The position numbers and the translations under genes were made by a program. A DNA stretch of 9,229 bases from Flavobacteriaceae bacterium UBA3478 (lineage in GTDB: Bacteria; Bacteroidota; Bacteroidia; Flavobacteriales; Flavobacteriaceae). The notes below the pieces were generated by a model that made no database searches, was not told where the DNA came from, and saw only the letters and a program-made list of their open reading frames with translations. Numbering within the stretch: the first letter of the stretch is position 1; each line of letters starts with the position of its first letter. The stretch spans positions 9,860 to 19,088 of the forward strand of contig DFQX01000022.1 of the NCBI GenBank assembly GCA_002381155.1, given 5' to 3'. Below are positions 1 to 7,393 of this stretch, piece after piece.

Positions 1-116
1 TTTTCGGTGACATAACCCATTGCACCACGATGACCAATGACTAGAAAATCGTCTGAAGTATTCATCTGACAAGAACTTAGAATCATTGCAATAGTAACTA
101 AAATGCTTTTTCTCAT
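1..116 (-). CDS. Glycerophosphodiester phosphodiesterase lipoprotein (N-terminus only; cut by window edge)
   Basis: Only 38 complete codons are visible; the gene continues past position 1. The reading begins MRKSILV and has a hydrophobic stretch ending in a lipobox L-S-S-C, with the lipidated cysteine at residue 16, so the product should be a lipoprotein. The mature part starts the GDPD catalytic domain: residues 26-38 read V-I-G-H-R-G-A-M-G-Y-V-T-E, and the next codon begins AA, consistent with Asn. This matches the family's HRG...EN signature, with H29, R30 and E38 as expected catalytic or metal-binding residues. Such enzymes hydrolyse glycerophosphodiesters (deacylated phospholipids) to glycerol 3-phosphate and an alcohol. 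The ATG overlaps the stop of the upstream GH13 gene in the string ATGA (116-113), implying translational coupling and membership of the maltose operon. Downstream of the cysteine, S-D-D-F (residues 21-24) resembles a Flavobacterium surface-export signal, but it sits further from the cysteine than usual. The family call is fairly firm although the fragment is short. Confidence 0.8.
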   Translation of the reverse strand, partial: MRKSILVTIAMILSSCQMNTSDDFLVIGHRGAMGYVTE

Positions 117-1978
117 GGCTTCAATTGTATTAATAAAAAGGAGCGAGGTTGAACTCTTATAAGTTCTGATATCGAGGACTCAACCTCACTGATGGGATCG
201 TAATAACGATCATAACCCTGTAACTCCTTGTAATCTGAGAGGTCGATTTGACGATCCTCCTCGTTCTTATTCAAAAATAGAACAAGCTTTTCACTTTCAA
301 AAAACCTTGAGATCACATAAACTCCATCATTCGGGGCATAATGTAAGGTCTCACCAAACCTCATCGCCTCTGACCGGTTTCTAAATTGAAATAATTGGGC
401 AAATAAGACTTGGGTTGACTTCTGCTCAGGAGTCAACCCCAACTTGGTAAAGGCATTAATTTCATCCCCTGGCCACCCTCCAGGAAAATCAGTACGGATC
501 AACCCATGATCATGGGGCTTAGCCGTATTTTGCATGAGGATCTCTGTACCGTAATAGAGTTGTGGGGTTCGAGGTGCCATAGCCAGTAGGGCTAGTGCCA
601 TATGATGAAGATTAATATCTTCACCAAGCTGAGTATAAATACGATCCATGTCGTGATTATCACCCATGAAAACTAATGCCTTAGGATTCGGATAATAGAA
701 ATCATTCGACAAGGCAGTGTACCATTCAATGAGTCCCTTATCCCAAGATTCTTCATTGGTAAGGGCGTCTACCAGGGCCTTTTGTAATGGGAAATCAAAG
801 ACAGACGGTAAATGTGATTCATATCCATCCGCATTAGACTCTGACTGTTGCCAATATCCGACCCTGAGGGGATTATAACTCCACTCTTCGCCTACAATGG
901 TAAACTTCGGATACTGGGTTTGAATTGCCTGTGCCCACTCAGCCATAAAGGTAGGATCGTTGTAAGGATAAGTATCTTGACGAATTCCTCCCAAGCCAAG
1001 GGTTTCTATCCACCATAAACTATTTTGAATAAGGTAGCGCGCCATAAAAGGGTTGCGATGGTTCAGGTCGGGCATAGCAGATACAAACCATCCTTCAAGC
1101 ATTCCGTCCTTGTCTTTTTGAGCGGCGTAAGGATCTTGTATCGTAGTTCTACGATGGTTCGAATAAGGAATTTCACCCGAGGTTAAAAAAGCCTCTTGTC
1201 CATTAATCCAATCTGAAAAGGGCAGATCACTCATCCACCAGTGGTTCGACCCACAATGGTTATTGACTTGATCCATGATTAGCTTCATCTCGCGATTTCG
1301 TAGCTCATCGGATAATAGACGATACTCCTGAAGAGCACCAAATCTCGGATCAACTTTATAAAAATCCGTAATCGCATAGCCGTGATACGACTGCTCGGCC
1401 ATGTCGTTTATCAGAAGTGGACTTGACCAAACGGCGGTCATTCCCAGATCATTTAGATAAGGAATAGCCTGTATAATACCGCTAATATCACCACCATGAC
1501 GCTTGTAATCGTGAGATCGATCAACCGTCTGTTCTTTTAGCCCAGAAACACTATCGTTAGACTCGTCCCCGTTGACGAAACGATCAGGTGTAATGAGGTA
1601 TATCGCGTCTCCAGAATTAAAACCTTTGATTTTCTCAGCGCCAAATTCTAATTCGTACAGCTCATATTCATGTTCGAATTTCGAGGCTTTGTTAGAGAAC
1701 TCGAAGACCAATTTCTCAGGTTTCTTTACCGAAGAAAGATCTAGATCTATGAAAAGATAATTCGGACTATCTGCCTGATGAACTTTCTTAATCAACTGAT
1801 TTCGACCCTTTTTCAGCTTTACCTGAAAGGCTCCTACATCATCAGCTTTAACCAGTAATTGCAATTCAGAATTTGCCATCCCTACCCACCAATTGGGCGG
1901 CTCGACACGAATATCTTGGGCCTTTGCAAACCAAAAGGTTAACAGAAAAAGACCTAAGAATATTCTGAATTTACGCAT
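113..1978 (-). CDS. Secreted GH13 alpha-glucan hydrolase, SusA/cyclomaltodextrinase-like
   Basis: This 621-residue enzyme should hydrolyse alpha-1,4 bonds in maltodextrins or cyclodextrins in the periplasm. Residues 1-20 form a Sec signal peptide (charged R-K start, hydrophobic core, cleavage after A-K-A before Q21). There is no lipobox, so a soluble exported enzyme is expected. Residues about 22-115 look like the beta-sandwich N-domain of cyclomaltodextrinases (starting IRVEPPNWWVGM), about 120-540 form the TIM barrel, and the last 75 or so residues form a C-terminal beta domain. All GH13 motifs are present: region I D236-QVNN-H241, region II G-I-R333-Q-D335 (nucleophile), region III G-E364-E (general acid), and region IV N441-H442-D443. 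Region V reads M-P-D-L-N (302-306). Length is close to that of Bacteroides SusA. The ATG lies two bases after the maltose phosphorylase stop; the signal peptide supports this start. No missing residue or frameshift is seen. The exact substrate (pullulan, starch oligomers, cyclodextrin) cannot be read from sequence. Confidence 0.93.
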   Translation of the reverse strand: MRKFRIFLGLFLLTFWFAKAQDIRVEPPNWWVGMANSELQLLVKADDVGAFQVKLKKGRNQLIKKVHQADSPNYLFIDLDLSSVKKPEKLVFEFSNKASKFEHEYELYELEFGAEKIKGFNSGDAIYLITPDRFVNGDESNDSVSGLKEQTVDRSHDYKRHGGDISGIIQAIPYLNDLGMTAVWSSPLLINDMAEQSYHGYAITDFYKVDPRFGALQEYRLLSDELRNREMKLIMDQVNNHCGSNHWWMSDLPFSDWINGQEAFLTSGEIPYSNHRRTTIQDPYAAQKDKDGMLEGWFVSAMPDLNHRNPFMARYLIQNSLWWIETLGLGGIRQDTYPYNDPTFMAEWAQAIQTQYPKFTIVGEEWSYNPLRVGYWQQSESNADGYESHLPSVFDFPLQKALVDALTNEESWDKGLIEWYTALSNDFYYPNPKALVFMGDNHDMDRIYTQLGEDINLHHMALALLAMAPRTPQLYYGTEILMQNTAKPHDHGLIRTDFPGGWPGDEINAFTKLGLTPEQKSTQVLFAQLFQFRNRSEAMRFGETLHYAPNDGVYVISRFFESEKLVLFLNKNEEDRQIDLSDYKELQGYDRYYDPISEVESSISELIRVQPRSFLLIQLKP

Positions 1979-1980
1979 GA

Positions 1981-4293
1981 TTATAAGCTGTAGGTATACT
2001 TCGTTTCTGGTTGTAATTCGATTCGCTCACCCTTAATTCGGATACTCATTGGTAATTCAGCAGATCTCAGTGTGAAGGTAGCTGCATCCTTAGACACTTC
2101 GACTTCAATACTTCTTGATCTAAAAGTGATCGAAAATTTATAACTATCCCACTCCTTAGGAATCTGAGGATTGAAGTGAAGTTTATCTTCAATCAATCGA
2201 AGCCCTGCGAAACCTTCAATAACACTTAACCATGTACCCGCCATAGAGGTGATATGTAACCCCTGATGAACCTCCTTATTGTAATCGTCTAGATCTAATC
2301 TTGATGTTCTGAGGTACAATTCATAAGCCTGATCCATACGACCAAGCTTTGCGGCCTGAATGCTGTGTATACATGGAGAAAGTGACGATTCGTGAACCGT
2401 TAAAGGCTCGTAAAAGTCAAAATGTTTCTCTAATTGTTCTACTGAAAAATGATCTTCAAAGAAATAGAATCCTTGAAGCACATCTGCTTGTTTGATATAA
2501 GGCGATCTTAAAATACGGTCCCAAGACCACTTTTGATTGATGGGACGATTAGTGAGACCTAACTCACTAACCGGTTTTAAAACCTTATCTAAGAACCCGT
2601 CTTGTTGTAAGAACACCTCTTTAGACTCACTGTACGGGAAGTACATATTTTTTGCAATTTCCTCCCACTTCGAAAGCTCGTTGTTAGTTAGTTTAGCCAC
2701 ACCGATGATTCGCTCATAATCCTCTGGATATCCGTCTTGAACCTTCTCTACTTGTCTCTTGGTATATTGTAGACACCACTTTGCAATGTAATTGGTATAC
2801 CAGTTATTATTGACGTTGTTCTCGTATTCGTTCGGCCCAGTAACACCGAGCATTACATAAGCATTTTTGTCTTCTGAGTAGTTGACGCGCTGCTTCCAAA
2901 ATCTTGCAATCGCAATCAATACCTCAAGTCCCATTTCTGGGATGTAACTATAATCACCCGTGAATCTTACATAGTTAAAGATCGCGAAAGCAATCGCTCC
3001 GTTTCTATGGATTTCCTCGAAAGTGATTTCCCATTCGTTGTGACACTCCTCTCCGTTCATAGTTACCATCGGATACAAAGCTGCTCCACCCGTAAAGCCC
3101 AACATCTTAGCATTAGCAATGGCTTTATCAAGTTGTCGGTATCGGTAGGCAAGAAGATTTCTAGCCACCTCTTCACTCTTGGTTACCATGTAAAAAGGCA
3201 AACAATAAGCTTCGGTATCCCAATAAGTACTTCCACCGTATTTCTCACCCGTAAAGCCTTTAGGACCAATATTCAAATCAGGATCTTTACCAAGATAGGT
3301 CTGGTTCAAATGAAAGATATTATAACGAATACCTTGTTGTGCTTTGACATCTCCTTTAATCTCAATATCTGAACGCTCCCAGATTTCGGCCCATGCTGAT
3401 TTTTGAAGATCAAGAAGCCCTTTAAACCCAAATCCACTTGCTTTATCTAGGGCTTCATTAGCTGCGGCAACTAAGTTTTCTTTAGCGTGATATCTAGAAA
3501 CTGTATATCCTCCAAACTTCGTTAGTCTTGCTGTTTGACCCGAATTTACACGGGTGACATAATGAATCGAAACCTTAGAATCTGAACATTCCTCGCCCGC
3601 CGGCTTGATTGCACGCTGATCAACTTCTAAATTCGATTGCATGAAGGTGCAAGTGTAAAATTTCGTCTTATTAGTGTGTGCTTCGATGAAGGCGCGATTT
3701 CCTTTTTGAGTAACCTCGGTAGTCGACCAGAAAGCGTCGTCCCAATTGCTATCTCTGTTTTTAATACCACTATCGATATAGGGACGAATCTCTAAATCAA
3801 TTCCATCCTTAAGCGGTGTGATTTCATAAGAAATAGCTCCAACTTCATCTAAAGCAAGACTTAAAAAACGTGTTGATTTTACTTGAACATGAGCCCCGCT
3901 ATTTAAGATGACCTCAAAGGTTCTGCAATACCAACCCTCTTTCATATTCAACTCACGGCGAAAATTCAAAACCTCAGCGGCAGCCGCAATATCAAGCTCT
4001 TCACCTGATATCAACACTTCGATACCGATCCAATTCGGAGCATTCAACACCTTTGCAAAATATTCTGGGTATCCATTCTTCCACCATCCTACTTTGGTCT
4101 TGTCTGGATAGTAAACACCAGCTATATAACTCCCTTGAAACGTATCCTTACTGTAATTCTCCTCGAAATTGGCACGTTGGCCCATAGCCCCGTTACCCAG
4201 GCTAAAAAGACTCTCTGCAGAAACTACAGTTTCAGGGCTGTACTTCGATTCTATAATCGACCACTCATTGGCCTCTACTAAGCTTTGATTCAT
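1981..4293 (-). CDS. Maltose phosphorylase (glycoside hydrolase family 65)
   Basis: This 770-residue protein has no signal peptide and is predicted cytoplasmic. The reaction is maltose + phosphate to glucose + beta-D-glucose 1-phosphate. It shows GH65 architecture: an N-terminal beta-sandwich (about 1-270), a linker, the (alpha/alpha)6 catalytic barrel (about 310-690) and a short C-terminal beta domain. Diagnostic motifs are W358-D-T-E in the barrel, T-G-P-N-E489-Y with the expected general-acid glutamate, K601-Q-A-D-V, the phosphate-site segment H634-E-S-S, and S683-M-A-G-T-W. Length fits maltose phosphorylases. GH65 also includes trehalose, kojibiose and nigerose phosphorylases; the call rests on the adjacent beta-phosphoglucomutase, which uses the beta-glucose 1-phosphate common to these enzymes, and on the SusA-like amylase, which points to maltose. 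The start ATG follows the beta-phosphoglucomutase stop after three bases, in the same reading frame. No Shine-Dalgarno sequence is visible and the leader is AT-rich. Confidence 0.92.
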   Translation of the reverse strand: MNQSLVEANEWSIIESKYSPETVVSAESLFSLGNGAMGQRANFEENYSKDTFQGSYIAGVYYPDKTKVGWWKNGYPEYFAKVLNAPNWIGIEVLISGEELDIAAAAEVLNFRRELNMKEGWYCRTFEVILNSGAHVQVKSTRFLSLALDEVGAISYEITPLKDGIDLEIRPYIDSGIKNRDSNWDDAFWSTTEVTQKGNRAFIEAHTNKTKFYTCTFMQSNLEVDQRAIKPAGEECSDSKVSIHYVTRVNSGQTARLTKFGGYTVSRYHAKENLVAAANEALDKASGFGFKGLLDLQKSAWAEIWERSDIEIKGDVKAQQGIRYNIFHLNQTYLGKDPDLNIGPKGFTGEKYGGSTYWDTEAYCLPFYMVTKSEEVARNLLAYRYRQLDKAIANAKMLGFTGGAALYPMVTMNGEECHNEWEITFEEIHRNGAIAFAIFNYVRFTGDYSYIPEMGLEVLIAIARFWKQRVNYSEDKNAYVMLGVTGPNEYENNVNNNWYTNYIAKWCLQYTKRQVEKVQDGYPEDYERIIGVAKLTNNELSKWEEIAKNMYFPYSESKEVFLQQDGFLDKVLKPVSELGLTNRPINQKWSWDRILRSPYIKQADVLQGFYFFEDHFSVEQLEKHFDFYEPLTVHESSLSPCIHSIQAAKLGRMDQAYELYLRTSRLDLDDYNKEVHQGLHITSMAGTWLSVIEGFAGLRLIEDKLHFNPQIPKEWDSYKFSITFRSRSIEVEVSKDAATFTLRSAELPMSIRIKGERIELQPETKYTYSL

Positions 4294-4296
4294 CTA

Positions 4297-4959
4297 TTAT
4301 CTATCAATTAATTTATCTAAAAATGGAAGGGTTAACTCGGTAAAATCTTTCACTACATGTTTGGCATGCTGCAATGTCTCGGTGTCTCCAACACCAATAC
4401 TATACATCCCGGCTCGATTGGCCGCCTCAACTCCTGCAATGGCATCCTCAAAAACCACTGAATTACTAGATGCCACATTCAATCCGCTTGCAGCCTTTAT
4501 AAAAACTTCTGGATCTGGTTTCGCTTTAGAAACCTTATTACCATCTATAATTATTTCAAAATAAGAGGTCAACCCAACACGGTCGAGAATTAAAGTGGCG
4601 TTCTTACTTGCAGAACCTAAGGCAACCCCTTGACCTCTCTCTTTGAGGTGATCTAAAACTTTTTTGACGTCAACGAGAATTTCATCCTCAGTCATGTCTT
4701 GAATGAGGTTCAGGTAGTCTTCGTTTTTTTCGTGCATCCACTGATCAAAATCAGACTCTGAGGCACTGACTCCTCCACTTTGCAGCAGTAATTCGAGGCT
4801 CTTGTGACGGCTTACTCCTTTAAACTTCTCGTTTTCTATTTCATCGAAAAAGATCCCTAGACGATCGGCTAATTTTTTCCACGCCAAGTAATGGTATTTG
4901 GCGGTATCTACAATTACCCCGTCAAGATCAAAGATGAAAGCGTTGCGACCACTTCTCAT
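4297..4959 (-). CDS. pgmB: Beta-phosphoglucomutase (HAD superfamily)
   Basis: This 220-residue cytoplasmic enzyme converts beta-glucose 1-phosphate to glucose 6-phosphate, linking maltose phosphorolysis to glycolysis. HAD motif I is F-D11-L-D13-G-V: D11 is the phosphorylated nucleophile and D13 the acid/base. Motif II is G115-S116-A-S-K-N-A, motif III contains K145 in S-K-A-K-P-D-P, and motif IV is E171-D172-A-I-A-G. The spacing matches the well-studied Lactococcus lactis enzyme (S114, K145, E169, D170) almost exactly. A helical cap domain lies between motif I and motif II, with the usual G-V-S-R-H-K-S segment (48-54). ATG 4959 is the first usable start: reading upstream in this frame reaches the symporter's own TAG stop with no other ATG, GTG or TTG. 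AAGG lies 3 bases before the ATG, a weak ribosome-binding match. The gene ends with tandem stops TAA TAG directly before the phosphorylase ATG. Confidence 0.95.
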   Translation of the reverse strand: MRSGRNAFIFDLDGVIVDTAKYHYLAWKKLADRLGIFFDEIENEKFKGVSRHKSLELLLQSGGVSASESDFDQWMHEKNEDYLNLIQDMTEDEILVDVKKVLDHLKERGQGVALGSASKNATLILDRVGLTSYFEIIIDGNKVSKAKPDPEVFIKAASGLNVASSNSVVFEDAIAGVEAANRAGMYSIGVGDTETLQHAKHVVKDFTELTLPFLDKLIDR

Positions 4960-5007
4960 ACCCTTGTTTTTATCGGGACAAATGTAATCAAGATAAAGCG
5001 ATCCGAC

Positions 5008-6684
5008 CTACCTAAAATAATACCACAAGAATAGAACCACTATAATGATTGCTACGGTTAGGTAGCGTTCAATAGGCTGCGTTTTTTGCTCTGCAGAGGC
5101 AACTGACCCACGCTCGTAAACTAAACCTGCTTCCACCTCTTTGGCGGTAGATGCATTTGAAAGACTAACTAGTACCATTACGGCGATACTAACGACAAAA
5201 AGGAAAATGGCATAATGCAAAAAGTTCATCGTAACCAGTGTGTCAATCATTCCACCTTCAGCCAACTGTAAACCACCTTCTTGAGTCATGTATTCTAAAA
5301 CTAGACGAGCCATTCCTAAAAAGAAGCCAGTCCAAAGTGCGGCTACTGCACCCTTTGCATTAATCTTCTTATAGAAAATACCTAGTAAGAAGGCTGCCGC
5401 GATCGGAGGTGAAACATAGGCCTGTACACTCTGTAGATATCTGTAGATTCCACCGCCCTCAGTCAGTTTTTTCATAAAAGGAATCCATGCTAAACCAACA
5501 ATTACAAGAATTACGGTAGCAATTCGACCTACCATTACTAATTGTTTTTCACTTGCCTCTGGCTTCCATTGCTTATAGAAGTCAAAGGTGAAAAGTGTTG
5601 AAGTACTATTAAACACAGAAGACAACGAACTCATCAGCGCCGCAAGAAACCCTGCCACAACAAGACCTCTAAAACCAACAGGGAGTACTCGTAAAATCAG
5701 TGCAGGTAATGCAGCATCGGTAGTTGTGCGAACCTCTCCCGTAATTGGGTTGGTAACTGTAAATAAGTCTGGATACGAAGTCACTGAAAGTGCGTATGCA
5801 ATGATACCAGGGAAGATGAAAATAAATAAAGGAAGTAGCTTTAGGAAAGAACCAAAAATAGTTCCCTTTCTCGCCGTAGATATGTCCTTAGCTGAAAGTA
5901 CACGTTGAACAATAAATTGATCTGTACACCAGTACCAAATACCTAAAATAGGAGCTCCTAACAGTACACCTGTCCAGGGATACTCCTTATTTCTCCACAA
6001 ACTCATAAAGGTATCGGCATCTGGCGAATTCGCCTGAATTGCAGCGGTCACCTCTGACCATCCTCCGATAGCTTCTAATCCGAAATAGGTCGCCGCTAAA
6101 CCACCCAAAATAAAGATGATCGCCTGAGCCATGTCTGTATAGATAACCGCCTTAAGACCTCCAAAAACAGTGTATAGACCTGTTGCTATTACCGTAATCA
6201 ATGCACCTGTCCAGAAGGGAATACCCAACAATACTTCAAACACTAATGCCCCTGCGAAAATGGTGAAGGATATTTTGGTGAGAACGTACGAAATGATAGA
6301 AACCACAGAGAGATAAGTCCTTGCCCCTTTATTGTATCGACGCTCCAAAAATTCAGGCATAGTAAATACTCCACTCTTAATGTAGAAAGGGACAAATACC
6401 CATCCTAAAAGGAGTAAGATCAGTGAAGCTAAAATTTCAAATTGAGCCTCAGGAAAGGCTCCTCTTGCTCCTGAACCAGAAAGCCCAATAAGGTGCTCAG
6501 AGCCAATATTACTAGCGAAAAGGGAGGCTCCAATGGCAAACCACCCCAGGTCTCGGCCACCTAGAAAATAGCTAGAGGCATCAGCTCCCGCCTTTTCTTT
6601 TTTGGTAACAAACCAAGCAATTCCAAAAATCAATAAGAAATAAGCAGCGATTACAGTGAAATCTATAGCTCCTAGGGTTTCCAT
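5008..6684 (-). CDS. Sodium:sugar symporter, SSS/SGLT (SLC5-like) family
   Basis: This 558-residue inner-membrane protein has about 14 hydrophobic segments, typical of the sodium:solute symporter family, and is the probable sugar importer of the operon. Family landmarks are S-N-I-G-S-E-H-L-I-G (58-67), T-M-P-E-F-L-E-R-R (108-116), Y-W-C-T-D-Q-F-I-V-Q-R (251-261), L-K282-L-L-P, and the Na2-site stretch M-S352-S353-L-S-S followed by N-S-T (351-361). By recall of Vibrio SGLT and human SGLT1, H64, E83, D255, K282 and Q421 fall at sugar-site or gate positions; H64 and the W-C-T-D block are closer to human SGLT1 than to Vibrio SGLT. A predicted last membrane helix ends W-Y-Y-F-R at the C-terminus. 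The ATG 6684 gives the usual short outside segment before helix 1. It is the first gene of the run, so the operon promoter should lie upstream of it, yet I find no clear -7 box on this strand. Whether it carries glucose, galactose or maltose is not decided by sequence. Confidence 0.9.
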   Translation of the reverse strand: METLGAIDFTVIAAYFLLIFGIAWFVTKKEKAGADASSYFLGGRDLGWFAIGASLFASNIGSEHLIGLSGSGARGAFPEAQFEILASLILLLLGWVFVPFYIKSGVFTMPEFLERRYNKGARTYLSVVSIISYVLTKISFTIFAGALVFEVLLGIPFWTGALITVIATGLYTVFGGLKAVIYTDMAQAIIFILGGLAATYFGLEAIGGWSEVTAAIQANSPDADTFMSLWRNKEYPWTGVLLGAPILGIWYWCTDQFIVQRVLSAKDISTARKGTIFGSFLKLLPLFIFIFPGIIAYALSVTSYPDLFTVTNPITGEVRTTTDAALPALILRVLPVGFRGLVVAGFLAALMSSLSSVFNSTSTLFTFDFYKQWKPEASEKQLVMVGRIATVILVIVGLAWIPFMKKLTEGGGIYRYLQSVQAYVSPPIAAAFLLGIFYKKINAKGAVAALWTGFFLGMARLVLEYMTQEGGLQLAEGGMIDTLVTMNFLHYAIFLFVVSIAVMVLVSLSNASTAKEVEAGLVYERGSVASAEQKTQPIERYLTVAIIIVVLFLWYYFR

Positions 6685-6748
6685 AAAGTTGTCATTATGA
6701 TTAGTAACTTTGCAATTTAGACCTTTTTTGGAATTAACACGGAGTGTT
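6685..6748. other. Divergent intergenic region between symporter and secreted-protein gene
   Basis: These 64 bases separate the symporter ATG (minus strand) from the preferred GTG start of the plus-strand gene. Control elements for both directions should lie here or run into the start of the plus-strand gene. A perfect flavobacterial -7 box is visible on the plus strand. On the minus strand I see only TAAATTG (6719-6713), one T short of TAnnTTTG and without a -33 partner at a good distance. No operator-like long palindrome is seen. Confidence 0.5.
6705..6712 (+). promoter_or_regulatory. Bacteroidota-type -7 promoter box TAACTTTG
   Basis: TAACTTTG matches the Bacteroidota housekeeping-sigma -7 consensus TAnnTTTG at every fixed position. 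Transcription would begin near 6717-6720, about 30 bases before GTG 6749. The nearest upstream TTG (6689-6691) is only 13 bases away, shorter than the usual spacing of a -33 element, so the upstream half is weak or absent. The box overlaps a nominal TTG start at 6710, which argues against that start. Confidence 0.55.
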
Positions 6749-7393
6749 GTGGTAAAGCAATTGTTTTTTGTCGGATTTGTGATTCTGAGCTTGAATCTTC
6801 AAGCTCAAATCGGGGATTTGCCAAAGGCTAGGCCCATCATTAAAGGACAAAATCCCAATCTAGGAGTTAAAAATGACTCGAAAGGAACACTACTCAGAAT
6901 ACCTTCTGTACTTGACAGCAGCCTCACCAAACCTAAATCGGGACCTCAGCTCATCGATCAATCGAACCTCAAAGATGCAGGTTTTGATTTAGTCATTGAT
7001 CCCAAGATCGCACTGGCAGAAAATGCAAATACCAATCTAGCTCGAGGAGATATGTATCTCGGAGACGTCAAGACCTCTGCAGACAATGTGGGAATCGCTA
7101 TAAGAGATCACGGAGAAATTGACGGGGATCGCGTACTCATTCTTGTCAATGAAGTCGTCGTTGAGTACAATGCCTTACTAGGCGGACGTTTTCAAAAGCT
7201 TAATGTAGCATTAAAAGAAGGCTTTAATACCATCGAATTCAGAGCACTAAATCAAGGATACGCTGGCCTAAACACCGCCCAATTATTGGTTTTGGATAAC
7301 AAAGGCGAAGCGATTAAAAACCAAAGTTGGTATCTAGCCACCGGTTCTACAGCGAAAATTATTGTTGTTAAGACACCAACTCTAGAAGACTAG
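6749..7393 (+). CDS. Uncharacterised secreted protein with C-terminal D-x-G-x-x-D-G-D domain
   Basis: I do not recognise a characterised function. From GTG 6749 the product is 214 residues with a good Sec signal peptide: M-V-K-Q, a hydrophobic core, and cleavage after L-Q-A19 before Q20. The open frame extends upstream to TTG 6710, but that codon lies inside a -7 box and would put 13 extra residues before the signal peptide. GGAG lies four bases before the GTG. Residues about 20-95 are polar, rich in Pro, Lys and Asn, and probably extended. Residues about 113-208 look like a compact all-beta domain: R-D120-H-G-E-I-D125-G-D127-R-V, then alternating strands including N-T-I-E-F-R-A-L-N-Q-G (160-170), ending in I-I-V-V-K. 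The acidic D-x-G-x-x-D-G-D-x-V run could bind calcium. There is no lipobox and no sorting domain at the C-terminus. Similar D-G-D domains occur, to my recollection, in other secreted Bacteroidota proteins. A periplasmic or cell-envelope location is likely. It is transcribed away from the maltose operon, so a shared role is unproven. Confidence 0.75.
   Translation: MVKQLFFVGFVILSLNLQAQIGDLPKARPIIKGQNPNLGVKNDSKGTLLRIPSVLDSSLTKPKSGPQLIDQSNLKDAGFDLVIDPKIALAENANTNLARGDMYLGDVKTSADNVGIAIRDHGEIDGDRVLILVNEVVVEYNALLGGRFQKLNVALKEGFNTIEFRALNQGYAGLNTAQLLVLDNKGEAIKNQSWYLATGSTAKIIVVKTPTLED

Noticed and set aside
3007..3372. 121-codon open frame on the plus strand
   Set aside because: It lies wholly antisense to the GH65 gene, whose catalytic-domain motifs are intact; the translation has no recognisable motif.
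5588..5908. 106-codon open frame on the plus strand
   Set aside because: It is antisense to conserved membrane segments of the symporter and looks like a shadow of that coding sequence.
6713..6719. TAAATTG on the minus strand as the -7 box of the symporter operon
   Set aside because: It is one T short of TAnnTTTG and has no TTG at a suitable upstream distance; too weak to annotate as a promoter.
7382..7393. CTAG-AAGA-CTAG hairpin as a terminator
   Set aside because: The stem is only four base pairs with no T-run; it arises from two CTAG words near the stop codons.
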